NCBI GenBank assembly: GCA_018825865.1 | Contig: JAHKAF010000087.1 | Coordinates: forward strand, 1 to 18,555 | Reading direction: 5' to 3' | From: Nanobdellota archaeon | Lineage (GTDB): Archaea > Nanobdellota > Nanobdellia > Pacearchaeales > GW2011-AR1 | DNA: 18,555 nt | Shown here: positions 1 through 6,070 of the stretch, piece by piece | Numbering within the stretch: position 1 is the stretch's first letter | Layout of the letters: every line of letters begins with the position of its first letter | Notes under the pieces: generated by a model | What the model was told of the DNA's origin: nothing | Databases searched by the model: none | What the model saw: the letters and a program-made list of their open reading frames with translations, nothing else | Program-made: the position numbers and the translations under genes

Positions 1-1
1 C

Positions 2-1102
2 GCTGTTTATTTCGGACTGAAGGAATTTAATATGCGCGCGTCTGCAAAGAATTTCACAATTAAAGATTTAGACAAAATATCTGAAATCTGCAAACCAAAA
101 AATGTCAAGAGATACCTGACTTTAAACACAATTATTTATGATGATGAAATCCAGAAACTCATGGATTTAATTAAGAAAGTCAAGGGAAAAGTCGACGCTG
201 TTATCTGCTGGGATTTGGCAGTAATTCAATTATGTAAGAAGCACAAAGTTCCGTTTCACATTTCAACTCAGGCTTCTATTTCAAATACAGATTCAGCAAA
301 ATTCTACAAAAAGCTCGGAGCAGAGAGAATTGTCTTGGCAAGAGAATTAAATCTACAACAAATAAAAGGAATATCAAAAATAATTCCAATTGAATGTTTT
401 ATCCACGGAGCAATGTGCGTCGCTGTTTCAGGAAGGTGTTTCACCTCACAATTCCTCTTCAATAAATCTGCAAACCGTGGCGAATGCATTCAGCCATGCA
501 GAAGAAGCTACATTGTACAAGACAAACAAGAAGGATATGAATTAGAGATTGATAATAACAGGGTTATGTCGGCCAAGGATTTATGCACCTTGCCATTTAT
601 TGAAGAATTAAAAAACGCAGGAATCACAAGTTTCAAAATCGAGGGAAGAATCCGTGATGCAAGATATGTGGATGCAGTTGTAAAAACTTACAGAAAAGCT
701 TTAGATAATAACTTAAACAAAAAAGAGATTCAAGAATTAGTTGAGGAATTAAAAAAAGTCTATAATCGAGAATTCTCTTCGGGATTTTACCTCGGAGCCC
801 CAACTTCAGACGATTTTTCAAAAGTAGAACACAGCGCAGCAAAAGAGAAAAAACATTTTGTAGGAAAAGTAACCCACTATTATCCAAAGGTTGGTGTAGC
901 TAAAATAATGCTTTCTTCAAATTTGAAAGTTGGAGATAACATAATAATTATCGGAAAAACAACTGGTATAGAAAAGTCAAAAATAAAGAGAATTGAAATT
1001 GAAAATAAACCCATTCAACAAGGAAAAAAAGGCGAAGAAGTTGGAGTGAAACTTCCAGAAGTTAGAAAAGGGGATGAAGTATATAAGATAGTTGAGAATT
1101 AA
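2..1102 (+). CDS. Peptidase U32 family protein (5' end outside window)
   Basis: The reading frame is open from base 2, and the ten codons before the ATG at 32 encode AVYFGLKEFN, the conserved strand that precedes MRA in U32 proteins. The true start therefore lies before the window and the ATG at 32 is internal. About 366 residues are visible. The U32 signature starts near visible residue 131 (E-C-F-I-H-G-A-M-C...G-R-C). Further cysteines follow in an NRGECIQPCR motif (about 158-167) and in SAKDLC, the set of cysteines expected to hold an iron-sulfur cluster. A C-terminal beta-rich domain (about 285-366) follows. Bacterial relatives such as TrhP and RlhA hydroxylate tRNA or rRNA rather than acting as proteases, so RNA modification is the likely role here, by family inference. 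The gene converges with the pilin gene, 14 bases away. Confidence 0.9.
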   Translation, partial: AVYFGLKEFNMRASAKNFTIKDLDKISEICKPKNVKRYLTLNTIIYDDEIQKLMDLIKKVKGKVDAVICWDLAVIQLCKKHKVPFHISTQASISNTDSAKFYKKLGAERIVLARELNLQQIKGISKIIPIECFIHGAMCVAVSGRCFTSQFLFNKSANRGECIQPCRRSYIVQDKQEGYELEIDNNRVMSAKDLCTLPFIEELKNAGITSFKIEGRIRDARYVDAVVKTYRKALDNNLNKKEIQELVEELKKVYNREFSSGFYLGAPTSDDFSKVEHSAAKEKKHFVGKVTHYYPKVGVAKIMLSSNLKVGDNIIIIGKTTGIEKSKIKRIEIENKPIQQGKKGEEVGVKLPEVRKGDEVYKIVEN

Positions 1103-1116
1103 TTAAGTAAATAATT

Positions 1117-1566
1117 CTATCCAAATGTGTAATATTTTGCCTGTGAACAAAGTTGCTCGTTTCCAGAAGAATCTTCAAAATAAGCAGTCACGCCTATGCT
1201 CGTAGCATTTACGATTTCAGAATCAATTCCAGTTTTAGTAATAGTCTGTAAAGGCGCTATATTTCCTAAGACATCTATTGTAGAACTAGTTGAATCAGTT
1301 TCATTTCTGAAAATCATTTTTACTCCCCCAATTTTATCTCCGCCAGTTTTTCTATTTAAAATTACAGAACATACTGACGGATTGCTACAATCTACCGAGG
1401 TTGCACGCACATCAACCCCCAAACATTTTTCAGAGAGCGCAATGTTTTCTGTTTGTCCAATAACTATTTCATTAAGCGCATACCAAACAATTCCAATCGC
1501 AAATAATGCAATTCCAATTATTATAATAGTTTCAATAATCCCTGACATTCCTTTTTTGCTTTTCAT
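1117..1566 (-). CDS. Type IV pilin-like protein with class III signal peptide
   Basis: 149 residues. The N-terminus is a short basic leader, MKSKKG, followed by MSGIIET and then a hydrophobic helix to about residue 30. This is the layout of archaeal prepilins and archaellins, which are cut after the Gly by the EppA/FlaK/PibD-type peptidase. The rest is a small beta-rich extracellular domain with four cysteines (C48, C59, C65 and C139), possibly disulfide-bonded. The helix would build the core of a pilus-like filament or anchor the protein in the membrane. No assembly ATPase or platform gene is adjacent, so it is a solitary pilin-like gene. Start: an ATG 25 bases downstream of a TATA-like stretch. 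The family call is firm; the exact type of filament is unknown. Confidence 0.75.
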   Translation of the reverse strand: MKSKKGMSGIIETIIIIGIALFAIGIVWYALNEIVIGQTENIALSEKCLGVDVRATSVDCSNPSVCSVILNRKTGGDKIGGVKMIFRNETDSTSSTIDVLGNIAPLQTITKTGIDSEIVNATSIGVTAYFEDSSGNEQLCSQAKYYTFG

Positions 1567-1584
1567 TTTAGGTCCCCTTTAATC

Positions 1585-1597
1585 TATTTAATTAAAG
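1585..1597 (-). promoter_or_regulatory. TATA box of the pilin-like gene
   Basis: On the minus strand the sequence reads CTTTAATTAAATAG, centred about 25 bases before the ATG at 1566. That is the spacing of archaeal promoters that give leaderless or nearly leaderless mRNA. Inferred from sequence and spacing only. Confidence 0.4.
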
Positions 1598-1624
1598 AAC
1601 ATACTATAAAAATGTTTTCATTTT

Positions 1625-2821
1625 TTATTTATTGAATGTATCTAACAATTTAAAAAATTCTTTTCTATCTAAAATCCTGTCGACTTCTCCGGTTCCCATA
1701 TGTTCTGTGAATTTGAGGAAAACTTCTGGAGAATATTTTTTCTTCAATGCAGCAACAGTCAGGAGTTTAGGATCATCCCAACCAGAATATTTTCCCGATT
1801 CAATTCCTGCTTTAATCTTTCTCTTCGATAAATCAACATCTTTGAATTTGTATCTTCCTATAAATCCAGTCCATGGATATGTCTTTCCTAAAACTTTGTA
1901 AATCATTTTTTGTCTTTCTGCATTATCTTTATGGTCTTTTCCGCGGATGATGTGGGTCATCTTCATTTCAATGTCGTCGACAGCAACAGCCAGATTCATC
2001 AAAGGCCAAACCCTATATTTCTTTTTTTGGAGGGGATGCGGAGTTTCATTTATTCTTGCAAGAGGAAAATCTCTCATTGCAGGGTTTTTATGTTCCATAT
2101 TTGACTTAAACCTAAGAACCGCTCCTCCCATCTTATAACCATGTTTGTCAAACATCTTTTTCCATCTATCTAGATTTTCTTTAACACCCAATTTTCTGCA
2201 AGGACAATTTTTTTGTTTTTTGACAAACTCTCTAAATATATCTCCACTACAAGTGCAGACATATGCTGCTTTTTTATTAATTAATTTTTCGGCATATTTA
2301 TAATAAATCTCCATTCTTTCAGACTGGACAACCAAATCAAATCCTTTTCCAAACAACCACCTCATTTCTTGTTCAATAAATTTGTAATTAGATTTATCAA
2401 TTGTGTCTGGGTTTGTATCCTCAATCCTGACATAAAATTTTCCACCATACTTTTTTACATAAAGATAAGAAATCGCTGCAGTTCTTACATGCCCTATATG
2501 CAATCTTCCAGACGGCGCAGGACTAAATCTCATAATCACTCCACTCTTTTTTACATTCGGCAAATCAACCAAACCCTCACGAACCTTTCTCTTACTAATA
2601 GTATCTTCTAATTTATCAAACTCTTTTTTTTGCTCATCTTCAGACATAGAATTTACTTCACCAACCACTTTAGAAATCTTTTTGATATACTTTTTAACAT
2701 CTTCTTTCTTCAAACCTTCATTAAACAGCGACGATATTACTGCTCCCTGCTGAGCTTTTCCGTTATGAGCCAATGCATTTTTCAGAGAATAAGCACGGGT
2801 TTTCTCATCTAAGTTTTTCAT
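1625..2821 (-). CDS. Glutamyl-tRNA synthetase-like protein lacking the anticodon-binding domain
   Basis: 398 residues from the ATG at 2821; an upstream in-frame TTG at 2836 is a less likely start. Residues 1-90 match the helical N-terminal extension of archaeal GluRS, including the VNSMSEDEQ stretch. The class I Rossmann core follows: HIGH motif (RLHIGH, about 106-111), RIEDTNP, a CxC...CxC zinc knuckle (Cys 189, 191, 206, 208), RGKDH, and a KMSKS-type DLSKRK (about 330-335), then GWDDPKL. Archaeal GluRS is usually 550-580 residues and continues into a beta-barrel anticodon-binding domain. Here the protein stops about 45 residues after GWDDP and no remnant follows in the 58 bases before the next gene. 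It could be a GluQ-RS-like modification enzyme, a paralogue of a full GluRS, or a streamlined GluRS. The activating chemistry (glutamate plus ATP) is well supported; the tRNA target is not. Confidence 0.8.
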   Translation of the reverse strand: MKNLDEKTRAYSLKNALAHNGKAQQGAVISSLFNEGLKKEDVKKYIKKISKVVGEVNSMSEDEQKKEFDKLEDTISKRKVREGLVDLPNVKKSGVIMRFSPAPSGRLHIGHVRTAAISYLYVKKYGGKFYVRIEDTNPDTIDKSNYKFIEQEMRWLFGKGFDLVVQSERMEIYYKYAEKLINKKAAYVCTCSGDIFREFVKKQKNCPCRKLGVKENLDRWKKMFDKHGYKMGGAVLRFKSNMEHKNPAMRDFPLARINETPHPLQKKKYRVWPLMNLAVAVDDIEMKMTHIIRGKDHKDNAERQKMIYKVLGKTYPWTGFIGRYKFKDVDLSKRKIKAGIESGKYSGWDDPKLLTVAALKKKYSPEVFLKFTEHMGTGEVDRILDRKEFFKLLDTFNK

Positions 2822-2841
2822 ACCTCCATAAAACAAAACAA

Positions 2842-2856
2842 GTAATTAAATCTTTT
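2842..2856 (-). promoter_or_regulatory. TATA box of the GluRS-like gene
   Basis: Minus strand AAAAGATTTAATTAC, centred about 27 bases before the ATG at 2821. Transcription would begin at or just before a three-codon ORF (ATG GAG GTA TGA, starting at 2829) whose stop overlaps the GluRS start. Confidence 0.4.
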
Positions 2857-2861
2857 GAATA

Positions 2862-3260
2862 TCAAAACTCTCCAGCTCCAGCCTTCTTCTCCAAAACTTC
2901 AATCCTTTGTTGTAAATGGTAAATTTGATTTGATAACTCTTCTATTTTGCCTGTCATATCTATTAATCTTTTTGTAAGTTTTCTCCGCCGTTCTTCTAAA
3001 ATTGTAGGAGAGTCCATAGAATTTTCAGAAGATGTTTTCTGGTTTACAATCGGAACAGGCCCTCCAAAGATACTGAACATCCCGCCAGGGACTCCTGATT
3101 GAGTTTGGGACTCAGAACTTTCTTGACTTTGTGGTTTTGGGGTTCTTGTTTGCAACATGTCTTCTCTAATTCTTTCTGTCCTCTCTTGCTGTCGTCTATA
3201 CCTTTCACTCAAATCAATCACTTTTCCTTTTTTACTCTTACCGAAATTGAATAATCCCAT
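2862..3260 (-). CDS. Small basic coiled-coil protein, DPANN-type hypothetical
   Basis: 132 residues with no enzymatic motif that I recognise. The N-terminus is MGLFNFGKSKKGKVIDL followed by an Arg/Glu-rich helix (SERYRRQQERTERIRED). A Ser/Gln/Pro-rich linker (about 38-82) contains a Gly/Phe patch (GGMFSIFGGP). The C-terminus (about 88-127) is a heptad-like helix with I/L spacing (KIEELSNQIYHLQQRIEVLEKK) expected to form a coiled coil. The MGLF(N/D)F-basic start resembles that of several conserved unnamed DPANN proteins; this is from general familiarity, not a search. It could be a peripheral membrane or scaffolding protein. The ATG lies about 26 bases downstream of a TATA-like box. The gene is followed by the GluRS-like gene 40 bases later on the same strand, which has its own TATA-like box. 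Confidence 0.6.
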   Translation of the reverse strand: MGLFNFGKSKKGKVIDLSERYRRQQERTERIREDMLQTRTPKPQSQESSESQTQSGVPGGMFSIFGGPVPIVNQKTSSENSMDSPTILEERRRKLTKRLIDMTGKIEELSNQIYHLQQRIEVLEKKAGAGEF

Positions 3261-3279
3261 AATTTTTGAAAGGAGGGGG

Positions 3280-3300
3280 GGTTAATAAATTTAATTGCTC
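3280..3300 (-). promoter_or_regulatory. GAGCAA-TATA promoter of the coiled-coil gene
   Basis: Minus strand GAGCAATTAAATTTATTAAC, with the AT-rich part centred about 26 bases before the ATG at 3260. The same GAGCAA block sits directly before the TATA box at 3498, 7614, 12550 and 18516. Confidence 0.45.
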
Positions 3301-3497
3301 CTCACAAGTTCGTCGGATTAATAACTCAGTTCCAATTTTGTGACAAGGAACCTCGCTTAAAGAATCTGTTAATGTGATATTAACTTTTTTAGTGGAACAA
3401 GTGCCAAATTCCCAAATCAGCAAGTTGGATTAAGTCATCTTCTGGAAGATAATGATAGAATTGAAATTGTTTCTGAACGATAGCGAGCTATCTTAAA
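3301..3497. other. Divergent intergenic region with four inverted repeats
   Basis: No credible gene on either strand. Four inverted repeats are visible: GTTCC/GGAAC (3329-3351), GTTAAT/ATTAAC (3368-3384) followed by six T, ATCTTC/GAAGAT (3437-3450), and GATAGC/GCTATC (3479-3492). They may be regulatory sites between the two divergent promoters, parts of a small RNA, or decayed intergenic repeats. The TAGCGAGC core at 3481-3488 resembles the AGCGAGC at 18512-18518. Confidence 0.35.
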
Positions 3498-3514
3498 GAG
3501 CAAATTATATAAAC
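3498..3514 (+). promoter_or_regulatory. GAGCAA-TATA promoter of the 470-residue protein gene
   Basis: GAGCAAATTATATAAAC, with the TATA core at 3505-3514, about 25 bases before the ATG at 3535. There is no Shine-Dalgarno sequence between it and the ATG, so a leaderless mRNA is likely. Confidence 0.55.
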
Positions 3515-3534
3515 AATTTTTTACTCTAATAATT

Positions 3535-4947
3535 ATGCCAGAGGTGAAGACAATACCAGAAATAATTAAGGACGTAACTGGAAGAAGCCCAGAGTCAGAG
3601 CATAAGCTTTTTTATGATTCTGCGACAGAACAGCTTGAGCCGATTTACTTTTGGCTCCTGGATTTAATGAATGACCAGGGACTCTCTCCTGAGAAATTAA
3701 TTGATAATTTCACGTCGTCGCCTGGCTCAGGGCATTTTTCAGAAATGGGGCAGCGGGCAACAGTAATGCAACAGCAAGGTGTCAAACTCCTCGGAGATGT
3801 GAATACTGTTCTAAGAAGCGTGTTGAATATTGTTTATGATTTGAAAGAATTTAGAATTCGGCTAAAAAGTTATGAGGATTTTAAAAATGATGATACAAAG
3901 GAGGCAGCGAGATTGTCCCTGAAACAAATTTGGCTGGACAAGGTTGATATTAACAAGGGGAACTCGAGCATCAAGGCAATGGCATTGGGGCAGGCAGGAT
4001 TCCAGACTTTGCTCGACGCATTTTTGGCAGTTAATTCAGTAAAAGAAGTTAATGATTTGGATTTAAACGAAAGAATCAAAAGAATTATTTATCCAAGAAT
4101 ACATGAGTTTAATATCTGGCTTGAAGAATCTGAAAAAGAATTGAAGAAGAGATATAATTTGGAGAGGACTTATCTTAAGAGCCAGGTGAATAGTTTGAAG
4201 CTTTACTCCCGGTGGGCAAAACCTTATTTGAAGGCAGCGTCGCAACTTGAGCAAAAAGATGTAGGAAGAAACCCCGCACTTGTAAAATCATTCAGCACAA
4301 CATTATTGGAACTAATTCTTTTTGGAAAATCAGAGATAAATGTAAAAGATAATGCTCTTAGGGGTAGCCTGCCGAAAGATTTTGCAAAACCAAGTTATCT
4401 TAAAAATATTTTAAAAAGAAAATATTACGGGTGCGTCTTGGTTGATTTTAAATTTAGAGGAATCCCTCAGAGAGTAACTCAGCGAGGAGACTATTCTTTT
4501 GGGGGCAGAACAGAAATCACTTTCAAATCTTATGCATTGAATGAGGACGAGATAAAAAAAATCATGGCAGAGATGGAGAAGCAGGATGTCGAGGATGTTT
4601 TGGGGTTGATAGAAGGCACAACAACAGAAAGTTTAGGGCAGTTGCAGGAAGAGATTAATTTCTTTTTAGAAGATAAGGAAAAGGAAGAGGCAAAAGCAAA
4701 AGATAAAGGTTCAGGCTCAAACCCGTTCAAGGCATTACTAGGATATTATGATAAACCAACAAAAGAAAAGAAGGAAGATAAAAAAGAAGAAAAGAAAGAG
4801 GATAAAGATAAAGACAAACCAATAAGAAAGGATGACTGGATTGAGAAAACCCACTTAAGATCATTGGCAGCAGAGGCATCAAAAACTAAGGCTTTTGATT
4901 TATTTGACATTTACAAGAAGGCGCATGGCATGCCGAGTTATAGTTAA
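3535..4947 (+). CDS. Conserved-type hypothetical protein, charged, 470 residues
   Basis: I do not recognise the family. The protein is soluble: no signal peptide or membrane helix. Residues 1-250 look mostly helical, with long amphipathic stretches (LLGDVNTVLRSVLNIVYDL; HEFNIWLEESEKELKKRYN). A mixed domain at about 285-345 contains YYGCVLVDFKFRGIPQR and GGRTEITFKSY, which look like beta strands. A low-complexity Lys/Glu/Asp segment (about 379-434) leads to a short C-terminal helical patch (WIEKTHLRSLAAEASKTKAFDLFDIYKKA). This layout, a folded core, charged tether and conserved tail, suggests a structural or adaptor protein whose tail binds a partner, but that is inference. It starts at an ATG 25 bases after a clear TATA box and is monocistronic. 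Confidence 0.65.
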   Translation: MPEVKTIPEIIKDVTGRSPESEHKLFYDSATEQLEPIYFWLLDLMNDQGLSPEKLIDNFTSSPGSGHFSEMGQRATVMQQQGVKLLGDVNTVLRSVLNIVYDLKEFRIRLKSYEDFKNDDTKEAARLSLKQIWLDKVDINKGNSSIKAMALGQAGFQTLLDAFLAVNSVKEVNDLDLNERIKRIIYPRIHEFNIWLEESEKELKKRYNLERTYLKSQVNSLKLYSRWAKPYLKAASQLEQKDVGRNPALVKSFSTTLLELILFGKSEINVKDNALRGSLPKDFAKPSYLKNILKRKYYGCVLVDFKFRGIPQRVTQRGDYSFGGRTEITFKSYALNEDEIKKIMAEMEKQDVEDVLGLIEGTTTESLGQLQEEINFFLEDKEKEEAKAKDKGSGSNPFKALLGYYDKPTKEKKEDKKEEKKEDKDKDKPIRKDDWIEKTHLRSLAAEASKTKAFDLFDIYKKAHGMPSYS

Positions 4948-4996
4948 ATAACTTGGTAATTAGTTAAATATCATCCAAACCCCCTTCTTTATTATT

Positions 4997-5080
4997 CTAG
5001 TCTTTAGAAAGAACATCTTCATTTGCTAAATAGGTTAACAAACTTTCACTTTCTTTTACAACCAAAACTCTTGCCCTCAT
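4997..5080 (-). CDS. Possible 27-residue ORF coupled to the toxin gene
   Basis: The ATG at 5080 overlaps the toxin's TGA in an ATGA arrangement. The frame runs 27 codons (MRARVLVVKESESLLTYLAN...) to a TAG at 4997-4999. The strand-then-helix pattern VLVVKESESLLTYL superficially resembles the start of RluA-type S4-domain proteins, so it could be the remnant of a longer gene. Equally it may be chance. The 4-base overlap is the only positive sign of translation. Confidence 0.25.
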   Translation of the reverse strand: MRARVLVVKESESLLTYLANEDVLSKD

Positions 5081-5331
5081 TTTATTTTATAAATATTTTT
5101 CCTATGTCCTACTTTTAATATTTTAATTAGTTTATCATCTAAAATCTCAAACAAGACTCTATAAGTGCCGATTCTTAATCTGTAGAATTTAGTGCTTTTC
5201 AATTTTTTGGTATCGCTGGAGAATGGGTCTTCTTTGAGTTCATGGACTTTTTTAAGAATTCTCTTAGAAATAAAATAATCCAATTTTTTTAATTCCTGCA
5301 ACGCCCTCTTCTCCCACGTTACCTCAAACAT
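5077..5331 (-). CDS. RelE/ParE-family toxin (mRNA interferase-like)
   Basis: 84 residues, the usual length for RelE/ParE toxins. The N-terminus FEVTWEKRALQELKKLD and the two following helices (ISKRILKKVHELKEDPF) match the family. So does the beta-sheet core: KLKSTKFYRLRIGTYRVLFEI, then KLIKILKVGHRKNIYK. The Arg/Lys/His residues on the last strands (R of YRLRIG, R of GTYRV, and GHRKNIY) are where RelE-type toxins bind and cut ribosome-associated mRNA. Such toxins act in the cytoplasm and are neutralised by the partner encoded just upstream. The toxin ATG overlaps the antitoxin TAA by one base (TAATG), so the pair is translationally coupled. RelE (RNase) and ParE (gyrase) cannot be separated by eye; the sequence favours the archaeal RelE type. 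Confidence 0.85.
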   Translation of the reverse strand: MFEVTWEKRALQELKKLDYFISKRILKKVHELKEDPFSSDTKKLKSTKFYRLRIGTYRVLFEILDDKLIKILKVGHRKNIYKIK

Positions 5332-5540
5332 TATAACCCCAACTCTTTTTCAACTTCTTCATGAGGAATAAAATCATTGCTCTTGCTTCTTTCTTCAAGT
5401 TCTTTTTTTGTTTTATCATTCAATTCCAAAATATCTTCTATAAGAAATTCAATTACTTCGTTATAAGTTTCTCTTTTAAAAACTTTCATATTATCAAGGA
5501 CTGTCTTCACTGAATCCGAAATTTGTATCGTTGTCGCCAT
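5331..5540 (-). CDS. Ribbon-helix-helix antitoxin of the RelE-type module
   Basis: 69 residues. Residues 2-35 (ATTIQISDSVKTVLDNM...ETYNEVIEFLIED) have the short DNA-contacting strand and two helices of a MetJ/Arc/CopG ribbon-helix-helix domain, as in archaeal RelB/VapB-type antitoxins. The C-terminal acidic helix (about 40-69, ending HEEVEKELGL) would wrap around the toxin. The gene precedes the toxin with a one-base overlap. A perfect inverted repeat sits between its TATA box and its ATG, as expected for autorepression by the antitoxin or the complex. Start: the ATG at 5540, giving MATTIQI, a typical RHH beginning. Confidence 0.85.
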   Translation of the reverse strand: MATTIQISDSVKTVLDNMKVFKRETYNEVIEFLIEDILELNDKTKKELEERSKSNDFIPHEEVEKELGL

Positions 5541-5544
5541 TTTG

Positions 5545-5560
5545 TTATAATGGATTATAA
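5545..5560 (-). promoter_or_regulatory. Palindromic operator of the toxin-antitoxin module
   Basis: TTATAATGGATTATAA is a perfect 7-base inverted repeat around GG. It lies between the TATA box and the antitoxin ATG, over the expected transcription start. Short flanking arms GCCA (5536-5539) and TGGC (5562-5565) extend the symmetry. The dyad size suits ribbon-helix-helix dimers. The sequence is seen; the role is inferred from the known autoregulation of such modules. Confidence 0.6.
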
Positions 5561-5565
5561 GTGGC

Positions 5566-5580
5566 TATAATATATAAATC
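5566..5580 (-). promoter_or_regulatory. TATA box of the toxin-antitoxin module
   Basis: Minus strand GATTTATATATTATA, about 33 bases before the antitoxin ATG. It leaves a leader of only a few bases, occupied by the operator. Confidence 0.55.
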
Positions 5581-5630
5581 TTTTGATGGTTGAAAATTTA
5601 ATTAAAAACAACATAATCTTCTTTATTGAA

Positions 5631-5699
5631 TCCGTTGTATTTTCCGTGAAAACCCTGGTCAACCAGATAGCGCAAGGATTTTCCGTTGTAACCACTTTA
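5631..5699. other. Intergenic element with direct repeat and hairpin
   Basis: TCCGTTGTA occurs at 5631-5639 and again at 5682-5690. Between them lies CTGGTCAACCAG, a small hairpin, and GAAAACC can pair imperfectly with GGATTTTC. The block is richer in GC than its surroundings and encodes no protein. It may be an upstream regulatory region of the gene at 5747 or a small RNA. Confidence 0.25.
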
Positions 5700-5715
5700 A
5701 AGTTATAAGTAGGAA

Positions 5716-5725
5716 GATTTATAAA
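5716..5725 (+). promoter_or_regulatory. TATA box of the 107-residue protein gene
   Basis: GATTTATAAA centred about 26 bases before the ATG at 5747. This spacing favours ATG 5747 over the in-frame GTG at 5741. Confidence 0.5.
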
Positions 5726-5746
5726 AAGGGTATTGGTTGGGTGAGG

Positions 5747-6070
5747 ATGAGAGAAAAGAATGAATTTGAAAGAAATAAATCAGAATTTTGGAAAAGGTTT
5801 AATCGGTCAAAAAGATTAGAAAAAAAATTGATATCTATTTCATTATCATATGCAAAAAGCCAGGGTATTGAAGTTTCAGTTATCCCAACTTATAAAAAAT
5901 CTTTCATAGATTCAAAAGATTTGCATCTTATTTTTGATAGAGAAACTTATGATTTTAGTAGAATTATTGATTATTCAAAGAAGTTAAGCCCTTCTATGTA
6001 TAGAAGATACGAAGAAGATTCAGATAGATGTAAAGCTATTTTTGATTCTGTGTCTATTAACCTTAATTAG
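5747..6070 (+). CDS. Orphan charged hypothetical protein, 107 residues
   Basis: I recognise no family. From the ATG at 5747 (a GTG two codons upstream is also open) the protein has a strongly charged N-terminal helix rich in Lys, Arg and Glu (REKNEFERNKSEFWKRFN). A possible alpha/beta segment follows (IEVSVIPTYKKSF, DLHLIFDRETYDF), then a helical C-terminus. There is no signal peptide or membrane helix. Its last eight bases overlap the 3' end of the convergent membrane-protein gene. A good TATA box supports expression. It could be a small regulator or an orphan gene; the evidence is only an open frame with a promoter. Confidence 0.5.
   Translation: MREKNEFERNKSEFWKRFNRSKRLEKKLISISLSYAKSQGIEVSVIPTYKKSFIDSKDLHLIFDRETYDFSRIIDYSKKLSPSMYRRYEEDSDRCKAIFDSVSINLN

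Noticed and set aside
1196..1582. 128-codon plus-strand ORF opposite the pilin gene
   Set aside because: It is the antisense shadow of a gene with a clear prepilin signature.
3271..3280. AAGGAGG-like sequence near the coiled-coil gene
   Set aside because: It is on the plus strand while the adjacent gene is on the minus strand, so it cannot be that gene's ribosome-binding site.
3238..3423. 61-codon minus-strand ORF overlapping the start of the coiled-coil gene
   Set aside because: It runs through the promoter and hairpins, has no promoter of its own and no protein-like composition.
6063..6070. Eight-base overlap of convergent genes as a frameshift sign
   Set aside because: Short 3' overlaps are common in compact archaeal genomes, and both frames end normally.
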